From JBBDWK01 sp040902885 (GTDB lineage: Bacteria; Acidobacteriota; Terriglobia; Bryobacterales; Bryobacteraceae), in assembly GCA_040902885.1 (NCBI GenBank), contig JBBDWK010000008.1, positions 1 to 49,620 on the forward strand: a DNA stretch of 49,620 bases. Direction: 5' to 3'. Shown one piece after another: positions 1-8,665 of this stretch (the stretch's first letter is position 1; every line of letters starts with the position of its first letter). The notes under the pieces are model-generated. The model had not been told where the DNA came from. It saw nothing but the letters and a program-made list of their open reading frames with translations, and did no database searches. A program made the position numbers and the translations under genes.

Positions 1-689
1 AGCCGGAAGCTGAAATCGCTTTCCAGCCGCGCGAGACCCTCCTGCATGGAAGCGACCCCGCCGCGAAGCCGCATGGAAATGGAGATGACGCCCCCCACCC
101 CAAGCAGCGCGGAGATCACCAGCGCGGCCGGCCACCACCGCCGCTGGCGCAGGACTGGGTCGCGAATTCCCACCAGTCGCCGGCTGGACCAGACCCGCAG
201 GCCTGCCGCGGGAAGCTCGCGCGTGGCGACCACGACCAGGTCGCGGCCCTCCTCGATCACGTCGGCGCTCTCCTCGGCCCGGCCCGCTCTTTGCACCGCG
301 CCGGCGATGCGGATGCGCTCGAATTCGGAAATTTCCTGAATCGCGGCATAGCCGAGGATCCCGGCAGCAGCGGAATCGAAGAAGCCGCCCGTGACGCCGT
401 CGTACGAGCGCAGGACGGCTGTGGTCAGACCCTGCAACGAAACATCCTGTGCGGCAATGGGGAGGTCGCCGAGCAAAGGTTCTCCATATGCCAGACGCTC
501 TCCATACTGCCTCGCCAGTTCCCGGCACGCGCTCAGGCACTGTTGCCGGGCTTCGGCGGTGAGCACTTGTTCAGTGCTTGACACTACGTCCCAGATGAGC
601 ACGGCTGCCAGGCTGACCACGGACAGACTGGCGATCGAAATCAGCGCCACCTGCGCGCGAAAACCGGTGACTGAGGGAAGCCGTACCAA
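1..689 (-). CDS. membrane sensor histidine kinase, N-terminal part (runs off window)
   Basis: Open on the minus strand from a TTG codon at 689 to the window edge, so only about 229 N-terminal residues are visible. The protein has a hydrophobic segment at about residues 14-34, an extracytoplasmic stretch of about 130 residues, a second hydrophobic segment (ALVISALLGVGGVISISM) and then a HAMP-like amphipathic run (GVASMQEGLARLESDF). This is the layout of a two-transmembrane sensor kinase or chemoreceptor; the catalytic part lies outside the window, so kinase is inference. It starts 5 bases after the stop of the upstream secreted protein, which points to one transcript. No ATG is available upstream in this frame, so TTG is the best start. 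Confidence 0.6.
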   Translation of the reverse strand, partial: MVRLPSVTGFRAQVALISIASLSVVSLAAVLIWDVVSSTEQVLTAEARQQCLSACRELARQYGERLAYGEPLLGDLPIAAQDVSLQGLTTAVLRSYDGVTGGFFDSAAAGILGYAAIQEISEFERIRIAGAVQRAGRAEESADVIEEGRDLVVVATRELPAAGLRVWSSRRLVGIRDPVLRQRRWWPAALVISALLGVGGVISISMRLRGGVASMQEGLARLESDFSFR

Positions 690-694
690 TTTCT

Positions 695-1279
695 CTATTT
701 TAGCCGCGGCGGATCGGGCACACGCACCGCGGCCTGGGCGAGATGCTCGAGCGCCGAGACGATTTCGGACGAGGCCTCCGCCAGCCGCGAGGCCCGGTCG
801 TACAATCGGGAATCGTATGCGCCGCGCGCCTGCTGGTAGAGTCTGCGGGACTGCTGCATGTAGGACTGCCCATCGGGCTGGTTCGCGCGGCGGACGAAGT
901 AGTCGCCCTGCTGCAACCGGAAATAGGCCCGTTCGAGCCGGCGGGCGGTGTCTTCCTGCTCGTCGTCGTCGTGGTCCGATTCCGGCCGTGTTGAGTCTTC
1001 GATCTCCTCGCCGGCGTCCAAAAGAGCGTCGATGGCATCCTGAATCCGCTCGTAGCGGTATGAACGGGGCTCCTCGGCGCGCGCCCGCTCGATCAACTCT
1101 GCCGCACGGCTTTTCAGAAAAGCCGTTTCGGGGGATGCCCGCAGCTTATCGGCCCGCCTTGCCAGTTCCTGAAGCTCCCGCGCCTGGCGCTCCTCGCGGG
1201 TTTCCTTGCGCCGTCGGGATCTCTGGGCAAGAACCGGCTGGCCCAGGAGGCACGTCAGGATGCATGTTCGCCGCGTCAT
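695..1279 (-). CDS. small secreted charged coiled-coil protein
   Basis: Encodes 194 residues. The ATG at 1279 gives a short basic N-terminus and a hydrophobic signal-like stretch (ILTCLLGQPVLAQ). The open frame extends further upstream only because it runs through a dispersed palindromic repeat. The mature part is rich in Arg, Glu and Ala and looks almost fully helical, with a poly-acidic linker (ESDHDDDEQED) in the middle. No family is recognised. It lies 5 bases before the membrane sensor and may be a periplasmic partner for it; that link rests on position only. Confidence 0.6.
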   Translation of the reverse strand: MTRRTCILTCLLGQPVLAQRSRRRKETREERQARELQELARRADKLRASPETAFLKSRAAELIERARAEEPRSYRYERIQDAIDALLDAGEEIEDSTRPESDHDDDEQEDTARRLERAYFRLQQGDYFVRRANQPDGQSYMQQSRRLYQQARGAYDSRLYDRASRLAEASSEIVSALEHLAQAAVRVPDPPRLK

Positions 1280-1290
1280 GGCACGATCAA

Positions 1291-1512
1291 CAACCGCTCC
1301 CCGACGGTCGCGGCTCGGTACGTTCGACTGAGTGGGGTGGGCTTTAGCCCGCTGCCGGACTTGAGTCCGGCTTCTTCGATCGCGGTGCAACCTGCCGCTT
1401 GCGACACAATTTCGGCTGACCTGCCAGAAGCCGGACTGGAAGTCCGGCGGCGGGCTAAAGCCCACCCCACTCCCAAGGACGCTTCAGAGCCGCGACCGTC
1501 AGGGAGCGGTTG
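1291..1512. repeat. nested palindromic dispersed repeat (REP-like composite)
   Basis: The outer arms at 1291-1316 and 1487-1512 are inverted copies matching at 25 of 26 positions; their core translates as PLPDGRGS. Inside are arms at about 1331-1371 and 1430-1471: each has a module reading GTGGGGTGGGCTTTAGCCC and a hairpin module built on GCCGGACT and AGTCCGGC. The outer arm recurs at 33557-33620, and the inner modules recur around the insertion sequence at 23.8-25.3 kb. It fills the gap between a receptor gene and a secreted protein gene. Confidence 0.8.
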
Positions 1513-1555
1513 CCGAGGCATCAGCGATATCCGACAGGATCCAGGCCGCATGACA

Positions 1556-4102
1556 CTAGAAACTGAACCGTAGTCCGACCTGCAGCCGGCGAGCGGGCCG
1601 CGACGAGACGGCGCGTCCGAAGAACGGCGAGCTGAGATTGCCGACAAAGCCCGAGTAGTTGACGCGATTGAGAACGTTGAAGGCGTCAAAGGACAGAGAG
1701 GCGCGCGGGCGGTTCTTGCTGTCGCGCTGAAGCGGCAGTGTAAAGTCCCGGGACCAGCGGAGATCGAGCGTCGCCGAGCCGGGGCCTTGCAGCGTGTTGC
1801 GGCCGATGCCGGCCGGACGGTCGCGCGCCACTCCGTCGCGGTTGTCGTCCCGCCCCGTGGTGAGCGTGTAGGGGGCGCCGGAGTACAACGACAGGGAAAC
1901 TCCGAGGCGGAAGAAATCGCCCGGCTTGACGGTGCCCAGCAGATGGAAGCGATGCCGGCGGTCGTAGCTGGCGCGGCCCCATTCGCCCGAAAGATCGTAG
2001 TTATTCGCGGGCAGCGAATCCTCGCCATTGGTGTCATTGTATGCCACGCCTCTGCGATAGGAAATCCTGCCGTTGAAGAAGCGGCTCAATTCGCCGCGAA
2101 GCGATACCTCGAGCGAGTTCGTCTTCATCCCGGCCGACGATTCGATCTGCTGCACGATGCCGGCCGCCGGGTCGGGCCGCAAACCGTCCGACGCCACCGG
2201 CGCGTTGAGATCGCGCGACCGGAACAGCTTTCTGCCTTGAATTCCGGTCCAGTTGACGCTTATGGCGGCCTTTTTGAGGAGCTGCCGCTCCACACCGAAG
2301 CTGTACTGAAGCAGGAGGGGGGAACGCAGATCGGACGCGAAACGGACGATGCTGGGAGGAACCACGGAGATATCGCCGTCCACAGGATCGGGGTACGAAG
2401 GGTTTGTAATAACGATCTGGTACCGGCGCAGGCCGTCGAGCAGTAGGGTGTCGCGGACGCTCCCCATGCCCATCTGGTCGTAAAAGAAGCCGGCGCCGCC
2501 GCGAAAAACCGTGCGCGCGGAGGATTTGGGAGCATAGGCCAGCGAGAAGCGCGGGGCGAAGTTGTTGCGGTCCGAAGGATAACTCTGGCGGTCGTAACGG
2601 AAACCGACTCCCAGCGAGAGATTGGGCCGCAGGCGAATATCATCCTGAATGAAGCCGCCAATCTCCGCGTTCCAGAACGCGACCGTTCCGGGGCCGCTCA
2701 GGCGGGTAAACGTGAACGGACGGCCGAGGACGTAGTTTTCAAGTGACGAAAAGGAGTATGCTCCCTCGAGGTTGCTGCGGTCGTCGAAGCGTTGCCGGCC
2801 GAGTTCGTTGACGTTGATTCCCGTCTTCACGAAGTGCTTGCCCCGCGACCAGGAAATCAGGTGGGCTGCTTCAATGCGCGCTTCCGACGAATAGCCGTCC
2901 GCCTGCGCCCCGCCCGAAGTGAAGGCGTCCAGGACCTCGATCCTCCGGACGCCCGGCAGACGGCTCTGCGTCTCCTCATTCTCCGTCCTGGTTCGTATAC
3001 GGGTCTGGGACATCAAGCCGGAGCCGAAGATGCCCTGGTGCGAGAACTGAAGGCGGTGCGCCCGCTCGCGTTCGTCCGCGCCGCTCTCGCGCAGCGTAAA
3101 CCCGCCGATGCTCGACCCCAACGCAGATTCGCGCGACCGCTCATACTGCAAGGAGTAACTGTTGCGGTCGCTGGCCCGATGGAGAATTCGCACGGAAAGC
3201 TCCGTTTCCCGTTGCGGGAGCGGCTCCTGAGCCTGCACGATGCCATCCGGAGTGCGGGCGTAAATGAGAGATTGCAGGTCTTCCTCCTCGCGTTCGAAAC
3301 TGAGTAGAAAGAAGGTCTTCTCCATGCGCGGAAGCGGCCCTGTAAGGTAGCCTTCATAACTGCGGCGCTGCTCCTTCGGCCGGGTGGCCGCGAACGCGTT
3401 GCGCGCATCCACGCGCGAATCGCGAAAGACGGTCCGCAAGGTCCCGTGCAAGGCTCTATCGGGCTCGCGGGTCGAGATCTCGATACGCCCCCTGCCGGGC
3501 CGGAGGAACTCCGCCGAGTACGGATTGCGGTTGATGCGAACCTCCCGAATGGCGGAAGGGGAGACGCCCACCTCCGTCGTGGGCATTCCATCGACAACCA
3601 AATCGGGGCCATCGGCCCCGACGAGACCCGGGTCCATAAGATCGGTGAGCCCACCCAGAATGTCATTTCCCAGAACCGGAAGGGTTTCCAGGTCTTCGGC
3701 GTCAATCTGAACCACGTCGAGGTTCTCGGCAGGCTCCACACTCGCCTGAAGGGTCTCCCCAGTCACCGTAATCTCCTGCTGGAGATCCGCCACGGAGAGT
3801 TCAAAGCGAAGGGCCTGGGGCGCCGGGATGGATATTTCGCGAGTCAGCGCCTTGAAGCCCGGCGCGGTTACCTCAATGCGCCCTCGCCCTTGGGGAACGT
3901 CCGGGATCCGAAAGCTTCCGTCGGCGTTCGTCTGTACTTCCCGCCGCGGCGTGCCGCCCCCTTGAATGGCGACTTTGGCGGCCGGAATCGGCGTCTTGGC
4001 AGGATCGAGAACCGTCCCGGTGACCGTGTGACGTTCAGCCGCTGGAATTACGGTAGCCAGAATCAGGGCGGAAAGGACCAATCTTGCGGGCATCGCAGCC
4101 AT
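1556..4102 (-). CDS. TonB-dependent receptor with N-terminal carboxypeptidase-like domain
   Basis: An outer-membrane receptor of about 848 residues. Order: signal peptide (MPARLVLSALILATVIPAA), a carboxypeptidase regulatory-like beta-sandwich at about residues 24-105 (HTVTGTVLDPAKTPIPAAKV), a plug region (VVDGMPTTEVGV), then a long beta-barrel ending in Phe (GLRFSF), as expected for BAM-dependent insertion. This is the Acidobacteria-type receptor probably used for glycans or peptides; the substrate cannot be read. The start is uncertain: an AGGAG lies 12 bases before the ATG at 4102, and an in-frame TTG at 4132 would add ten residues. It is somewhat shorter than the second receptor in the window (1032 residues). 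Confidence 0.9.
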   Translation of the reverse strand: MAAMPARLVLSALILATVIPAAERHTVTGTVLDPAKTPIPAAKVAIQGGGTPRREVQTNADGSFRIPDVPQGRGRIEVTAPGFKALTREISIPAPQALRFELSVADLQQEITVTGETLQASVEPAENLDVVQIDAEDLETLPVLGNDILGGLTDLMDPGLVGADGPDLVVDGMPTTEVGVSPSAIREVRINRNPYSAEFLRPGRGRIEISTREPDRALHGTLRTVFRDSRVDARNAFAATRPKEQRRSYEGYLTGPLPRMEKTFFLLSFEREEEDLQSLIYARTPDGIVQAQEPLPQRETELSVRILHRASDRNSYSLQYERSRESALGSSIGGFTLRESGADERERAHRLQFSHQGIFGSGLMSQTRIRTRTENEETQSRLPGVRRIEVLDAFTSGGAQADGYSSEARIEAAHLISWSRGKHFVKTGINVNELGRQRFDDRSNLEGAYSFSSLENYVLGRPFTFTRLSGPGTVAFWNAEIGGFIQDDIRLRPNLSLGVGFRYDRQSYPSDRNNFAPRFSLAYAPKSSARTVFRGGAGFFYDQMGMGSVRDTLLLDGLRRYQIVITNPSYPDPVDGDISVVPPSIVRFASDLRSPLLLQYSFGVERQLLKKAAISVNWTGIQGRKLFRSRDLNAPVASDGLRPDPAAGIVQQIESSAGMKTNSLEVSLRGELSRFFNGRISYRRGVAYNDTNGEDSLPANNYDLSGEWGRASYDRRHRFHLLGTVKPGDFFRLGVSLSLYSGAPYTLTTGRDDNRDGVARDRPAGIGRNTLQGPGSATLDLRWSRDFTLPLQRDSKNRPRASLSFDAFNVLNRVNYSGFVGNLSSPFFGRAVSSRPARRLQVGLRFSF

Positions 4103-4230
4103 CAGGAACGCAATCTCCTGGCCGTCTCTCAAGCCCTATAAATCAAGAAGATGCGCGGAGCGGGCAGCGAAGGTTGTGCGGATTGAGCGCAGCGTCCGTG
4201 CGGTTTTCTCACAGCCGCCGGGCATAAAAC

Positions 4231-4246
4231 ACCACTCGGAAGTGGT
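4231..4246. other. short perfect hairpin upstream of the receptor
   Basis: ACCACT, loop CGGA, AGTGGT: a six-base-pair stem in the gap between the leftward receptor and the rightward helix-turn-helix gene. It could be a protein-binding dyad or an RNA hairpin; nothing else supports a function. Confidence 0.3.
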
Positions 4247-4383
4247 AGCCTTGTGGCGGTGATATCCGAAACAAATTAGTCCTAAAGTGTGGAGAGACCG
4301 CAGCCGATTACGGCACTATGTTGGAGACTTCATTCAGGAGCGGCGGGGGGACGCTTGCAGCCCCATCGCCGATTGCAACCGTG

Positions 4384-4779
4384 ATGGAGATAGATCGCCA
4401 CTCTGCCGCCTCCGGCCCTTCCGTCGGCCTCGGGATGTCCCCCGCGCCGGCTTACGGTCTCAACCTTGCCGATGCTCGTGCCCGCGCCGGCCTCTCGCTC
4501 GAGGCGATCGGCCGGACCACCAAGATTAAGCTGCACTTTCTGGAGGCCATAGAGAATGAAGCCTTCGGTGCGCTTCCGGAGGGGGTGTACGCGCTCCACC
4601 ACATCCGCCACTATGCGCGGGCAGTCGGCCTGGACGAAGCTCCTATTATTGCCGCCTTCGAATCGTACCGGGAAGCCGCTCCCAGGCCGGAGCCGCCCCC
4701 CGAGCCGGCGACGAATCCGGTATGGCAGGCCTGCACCCGGTTCGTGGAGTCGCTCTTTTCCCCGCTCGGCACACGGTAG
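4384..4779 (+). CDS. RodZ-type helix-turn-helix protein (cytoplasmic, short)
   Basis: The core LADARARAGLSLEAIGRTTKIKLHFLEAIENE followed by FGALPEGVYALHHIRHYARAVGLD is the HTH_25 fold found at the N-terminus of RodZ and related cytoskeletal or regulatory proteins. Here there is no transmembrane segment after it, only a Pro/Glu-rich linker and a short tail, so it is not a full RodZ. The start is uncertain: ATG at 4318 (153 residues), 4384 (131) and 4435 are all in frame, and none has a clear ribosome site. It is followed at once by another small gene on the same strand. Confidence 0.6.
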   Translation: MEIDRHSAASGPSVGLGMSPAPAYGLNLADARARAGLSLEAIGRTTKIKLHFLEAIENEAFGALPEGVYALHHIRHYARAVGLDEAPIIAAFESYREAAPRPEPPPEPATNPVWQACTRFVESLFSPLGTR

Positions 4780-4834
4780 GCCCCCGGTTCGCGGCCGGCC
4801 GTCACAATGGCCCCTGACTTGCACCCCCTTGAGC

Positions 4835-5164
4835 GTGCGTACCGATGCCGAAACGCCCGATGGCTCGCGGACGCTCAATGCCGCTCCGGAAAGCGGCAGC
4901 AGCGATCCCCCCCGGCCCCCCTTGCGTCGCGAAAACCCCAAGCGGGAATCCACACAACCCGGACGGCGCGGACGGCGGAGCCTGCGGCTCGTCGAGGACC
5001 AGCCCTTCCCAATCAAAAGTCGCGTTTTGCACAAACAATGGGGAAAGGGAGTGGTGGAAGGTTACGATGGGCCGAAAATTCAGGTGGTCTTCGAACAGGT
5101 GGGTTCCAAGAAACTATCGCTCGAAGCCGTACAGAGGCTTGGGTTGCTGGAGCGGGCCGCCTGA
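4835..5164 (+). CDS. small protein with Tudor/SH3-like C-terminal domain
   Basis: About 109 residues from a GTG at 4835 (TTG at 4829 also possible). The first half is disordered and rich in Pro, Arg and Ser. The second half (VLHKQWGKGVVEGYDGPKI, then VVFEQVGSKKLSLEAV) matches the small beta-barrel seen at the C-terminus of UvrD/PcrA-type helicases and in DUF3553-like proteins: a His/Gly-Lys-Gly start, a VxF strand and a Gly-x-Lys-x-Leu turn. In those helicases the fold is thought to dock on RNA polymerase. A free-standing copy next to an HTH protein suggests a transcription-associated role; this is inference. Confidence 0.5.
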   Translation: MRTDAETPDGSRTLNAAPESGSSDPPRPPLRRENPKRESTQPGRRGRRSLRLVEDQPFPIKSRVLHKQWGKGVVEGYDGPKIQVVFEQVGSKKLSLEAVQRLGLLERAA

Positions 5165-5175
5165 TGTCCCGGCGC

Positions 5176-6111
5176 CTACTTGGCCGGTCTTCCGCGTTCC
5201 AAGCATAGGGCAACCAGGTCCGAGACGTTTGCTTCGCCCACGCACATGACAGTATCCGCGGCGCCCCAATAGATCTTTACGGTTCCATCGGACTCCGGAA
5301 CCGCGCCGCACGTGAAGACCACGTTGTGCACATATCCCGTGATTTCCCAGGGGTCCTCAGGTTGCAAAATCCATGACTCGCCCACACCGATAACGTTCGC
5401 GGGATTCCGTAGGTCATGAAGAGCAACCCCCAAACGATAGACCGATCCATCCATTGTCTGGAAAACTCCGTGATAGATGGAGAGCCATCCATGGCCGGTT
5501 TTGATCGGCGGCGCACCGGGACCGATCTTCATTTCGTCCCAGTGATATTGTTCAGGCTTCATGATGAGCTGGGACTCGCCCCAAAAGCGCAGATCTGGAG
5601 AGTAGGAAATCCAGATGGACCAGGGAGCGATTTCCGAATGAGGACGGTCAAGCCGGGCATAAAGCCCGTCAAACTTCTCCGGGAAAATCACCACGTTCCG
5701 ATAATCCGCTTGCGTTATGAGGGAGACTTTTTCCACGCGATCGAAGTCCTTCGTCATAGCAAGCGCGATCCGCACGCCATTTCGCGAGTAGGCGCTGTAT
5801 GTGATGACGTACTGCCCTTCCAGCGGGGTCACGCGTGGGTCCTCCACGCCGAACTCCTCATAGGCGGCAAAAGGGCCATCTCTCTCAGGAATCAGAAAGG
5901 GAGCCGGCGCGGCGGTGAAGTGGAATCCATCGGGACTGCGCGCCAACCCGATAATGGATCGTCCCGTGCGGAGATGGGAGCGGAAGAGCATGATGTACTC
6001 GTCCCCATGCTTCACTACCGCCGCGTTGTGAACAGTCTCCACCGGGTAGGGGATTTCCGCCTTGGTAAGGATCGGGTTGTGGCCATATCGTCTGACGATG
6101 TCCCTCTTCAT
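5176..6111 (-). CDS. GH130-family glycoside phosphorylase (small form)
   Basis: 311 residues from the ATG at 6111, preceded by GGAGAAGA. It has the five-bladed propeller signature of GH130: HNPIL near the start, GVEDPRVT with the likely proton-donor Asp91, and later PPIKTGHGWLSIYHG and HNVVFTCGA blades. GH130 enzymes phosphorolyse beta-mannosides or related beta-linked glycans to sugar 1-phosphate; the exact substrate cannot be read. The ATG overlaps the stop of the upstream glycosyltransferase (ATGA), so the two are translationally coupled. It is the last gene of the leftward glycan operon. Confidence 0.88.
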   Translation of the reverse strand: MKRDIVRRYGHNPILTKAEIPYPVETVHNAAVVKHGDEYIMLFRSHLRTGRSIIGLARSPDGFHFTAAPAPFLIPERDGPFAAYEEFGVEDPRVTPLEGQYVITYSAYSRNGVRIALAMTKDFDRVEKVSLITQADYRNVVIFPEKFDGLYARLDRPHSEIAPWSIWISYSPDLRFWGESQLIMKPEQYHWDEMKIGPGAPPIKTGHGWLSIYHGVFQTMDGSVYRLGVALHDLRNPANVIGVGESWILQPEDPWEITGYVHNVVFTCGAVPESDGTVKIYWGAADTVMCVGEANVSDLVALCLERGRPAK

Positions 6112-7148
6112 GACTGTCTCTTCTTCTCCAGATCGAAAATAGTGGAGTAAACCCGCTCGTACGCCTCCACCATCGTCTCGATAGAAAAACACTGCCGGAC
6201 GCGTTTGCGGCATTCGCCGCGATCGATTTCAGAAAGGCGTTCCAATGCCCGCGCCGCCTCATTGGCATTGTTGACCAGAAATCCGGTCTGCCCCTCTTTG
6301 ACGACCTCGCGGCACGAGCCTAGATTCATGGCTATTACCGGCACGCCCGCGGCGTTGGCTTCTGCCAGGACAAGGCCGAATCGTTCCGGGATGGTGTTCA
6401 GGTGCAGCAGCGCCCGACCCCGGGCGAACAATTCGTTCTTGCCCTGCACGTCCACGGGTCCGATATAACGGATCTGTCGATCGTCAAGGTAGGGTTCCAC
6501 CTGCTCCCGGAAGTACCGTTCATCCTGGATGATTCCCGCGATGAGCAGTGGCAGCCCGCTCATGCGGGCAACCTCGATCGCCAAATGGACGCCCTTGTCG
6601 CGGTGAATTCGCCCCAGAAAAATCAGGTCGTTACCGGCGGATTCCTGAAACGGGTACAACGCGAGGTCGATCCCGTTGTGCACTGTCGCCAGATAGTTCA
6701 GCCCGGGCGCGCGATCCGAGTCGCTGACGGAAACAAAATACCCGTCGCGGTACTTCCGATAGACCGGCATGATCTGGGGAGACGAGAATCCGTGGATGGT
6801 GGTGAGGACCGGCGTCTTGACCAGCCGAGTGTAGGACAGCGCCATGAAGTCGTAGTGGCTGTGGATCAGGTCGAAATCGGCAGCATGCTCGAACGTTTCG
6901 GAGATGTGAAGGTATTCGGCTACTTTGGGATCGATGGCGGAATCCTCTTCATATCCCTTTTCCACCACAGCATGCAGGTGAGCGCGGGTCAGAGAATCCC
7001 TGCTGGCGAACAATGTGACGTCCCAGCCCCGAGCTACGAGTCCTTCGGCGATGTTGCTCGCGACCGTTTCCCAGGCGCCGTATTGTCGCGGAGGAGTTCT
7101 CCAGGCCACCGGTGATAAGACCGCTACTCTTTTACGAGAAATCGGCAT
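6108..7148 (-). CDS. GT4-family glycosyltransferase
   Basis: 346 residues from the ATG at 7148. A GT-B fold retaining glycosyltransferase: N-terminal Rossmann part (RVAVLSPVAWRTPPRQYGAWE), the HSHYDF acceptor-side motif, the inter-domain stretch VHNGIDLALYPF, then the donor-binding domain with FLGRIHRDKGVHLAIE and the ERFGLVLAEANAAG E-x7-E motif. The sugar donor is not deducible. It starts 7 bases after the large GH130 gene and overlaps the small GH130 gene by 4 bases, so all three should be made together. Confidence 0.9.
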   Translation of the reverse strand: MPISRKRVAVLSPVAWRTPPRQYGAWETVASNIAEGLVARGWDVTLFASRDSLTRAHLHAVVEKGYEEDSAIDPKVAEYLHISETFEHAADFDLIHSHYDFMALSYTRLVKTPVLTTIHGFSSPQIMPVYRKYRDGYFVSVSDSDRAPGLNYLATVHNGIDLALYPFQESAGNDLIFLGRIHRDKGVHLAIEVARMSGLPLLIAGIIQDERYFREQVEPYLDDRQIRYIGPVDVQGKNELFARGRALLHLNTIPERFGLVLAEANAAGVPVIAMNLGSCREVVKEGQTGFLVNNANEAARALERLSEIDRGECRKRVRQCFSIETMVEAYERVYSTIFDLEKKRQS

Positions 7149-7155
7149 GCGGGGT

Positions 7156-8631
7156 TCAGCCGTCTTCGGAATGCATTGCAGCCAGAACCTCATCGAGCTG
7201 GACGGTAGCGAAACGCGTGGCCTGATCGGCCAGGCCATACGGGATGATCAGTTCGCCGTTATGGAGGAGGGCGCCACATGTATAGACGACGTTGGGCACG
7301 TAGCCCTCGCGCTCGCTTTGATCGGGTTTGAGCAAGGGCTCGCGAAGACGGCCGATAACCTTGCCGGGATCGTCGCGATCCAACAAGAACGCGCCAATGC
7401 AGTACTTTCGCATCGGGCCGACGCCATGGCTGAGCACCAGCCAGCCTGCATCGGTTTCAATGGGGGACCCACAGTTCCCAAGCTGGACCAATTCCCACGA
7501 AAACGCAGGTTTAAGGAGCACCTTCCGCTCATTCCAGAAGTGGACGTTGTCGGAAAACATGAGGGAGATGTTCTCATTGTCCTGGCGGGAGAGCATGGCA
7601 TAGAGGCCATTGATTTTCCTGGGGAAGAGGGCCATGCCTTTGTTTTGCGCGGCCGGACCATTCAGGGTAATGAATCGAAATCGGAGGAAATCGGAGGTCT
7701 CCACCAGCTCCGGCATTACCACCTTGCCATCGTAGGCTGTGAAGGTTGCATAGTAGCTGTGAGTGCCGTCTTCATCCTGGAAACAAACGAACCGCGCGTC
7801 CTCGATGCCGTTGCGCTGCGAGGGCGTGGCTGGGAATAGTATGCGCTCACACAACCGCTGCTCCGGCTGGAACTGGACCTGGTAGTTGGACCGGGCCAGC
7901 ATCCAAATCCCCTGTGCTTCGTCTTGATCTTTCTGCGTCATCCCATCCGGCAAGCGGAACTGTTCGGCTTGGAGACGGGCGCGAAGCTCTTCCAGCGCGA
8001 ACGAGTTCCCGAGTTTGCTCATGACCCGGCGCGTAAATTCGCGAGTCAATCCAAGCTCAATGAGTTTCCGCGCGAACAGTTCCTTCTCATAAAGAGGGTT
8101 TGGGATTTGACAAGGCTCGGTGAGGAAGCCGGTGGGTGGGCATACCTCGATCCGACGATCGGGATGGATGACACCGGTTCGGAACGTGATGGAAGAAATG
8201 TGCCCTTCTCCGGTGGCGCGCAGGCTGAGAATGAACCGCAGGGAGCCAGTTGGCAGCCCGGTTTGATCGGGGTGCGGCACGATCGACGGATTGAACAGCG
8301 CAGCGGATTCCAAAGAATATTCGGCCAGAAAATAGGAGCCGATCAACAGCCGTCTTTGTTCGGAGAGTCCCTCATCCGTCAATAGCATCTCGCGGACTTG
8401 TTCAAAGCGTTCCAGAAAGCGGCGGCGGATGTGCTGGTGCCTCTGGGAGAACTCGGCGGAGATCTCGTTCAGGAGGACGCCGACCCGCTCCTCCGGAAGC
8501 GACATGATTCTGGCGACGATGCTGCCGACCCGTTGCGAATCTCCCGGACTGAACGGCCGTAGAAGCACGCGCGACTGATCGGGTCTGAGAATCGCTGAAT
8601 CGCGGCTGACGTGAATTGGGTTGGTGTTCAT
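7156..8631 (-). CDS. GH130-family glycoside phosphorylase/hydrolase-like (large form)
   Basis: 491 residues. An N-terminal helical region of about 200 residues (LLRPFSPGDSQRVGSIVARI onward) precedes the five-blade GH130 propeller, with NGIEDARFV carrying the likely catalytic Asp278, and GYVPNVVYTCGALLHNGEL near the end. This long form, once called PH1107-related glycosidase, differs from the 311-residue GH130 downstream, so the operon has two non-identical copies that may act on different linkages or in opposite directions. It begins 34 bases after the fused glycosyltransferase and ends 7 bases before the next GT4. Confidence 0.88.
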   Translation of the reverse strand: MNTNPIHVSRDSAILRPDQSRVLLRPFSPGDSQRVGSIVARIMSLPEERVGVLLNEISAEFSQRHQHIRRRFLERFEQVREMLLTDEGLSEQRRLLIGSYFLAEYSLESAALFNPSIVPHPDQTGLPTGSLRFILSLRATGEGHISSITFRTGVIHPDRRIEVCPPTGFLTEPCQIPNPLYEKELFARKLIELGLTREFTRRVMSKLGNSFALEELRARLQAEQFRLPDGMTQKDQDEAQGIWMLARSNYQVQFQPEQRLCERILFPATPSQRNGIEDARFVCFQDEDGTHSYYATFTAYDGKVVMPELVETSDFLRFRFITLNGPAAQNKGMALFPRKINGLYAMLSRQDNENISLMFSDNVHFWNERKVLLKPAFSWELVQLGNCGSPIETDAGWLVLSHGVGPMRKYCIGAFLLDRDDPGKVIGRLREPLLKPDQSEREGYVPNVVYTCGALLHNGELIIPYGLADQATRFATVQLDEVLAAMHSEDG

Positions 8632-8665
8632 GGGCAGGTTGTTTTAAGCGGAAAACCGGAAGTCT

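Noticed and set aside
391..1347. Long open frame on the plus strand (318 codons) across the first genes
   Set aside because: It is the shadow of the minus-strand sensor and coiled-coil genes; the translation is low-complexity Arg/Ala/Pro and no domain is present.
1291..1512. CRISPR-like array from repeated palindromes
   Set aside because: The repeats are inverted and nested, with no regular spacers and no cas genes nearby.
1276..2037. Open frame containing PLPDGRGS on the minus strand
   Set aside because: It lies inside the nested palindromic repeat and the end of the receptor gene in another frame; the motif is simply translated repeat DNA.
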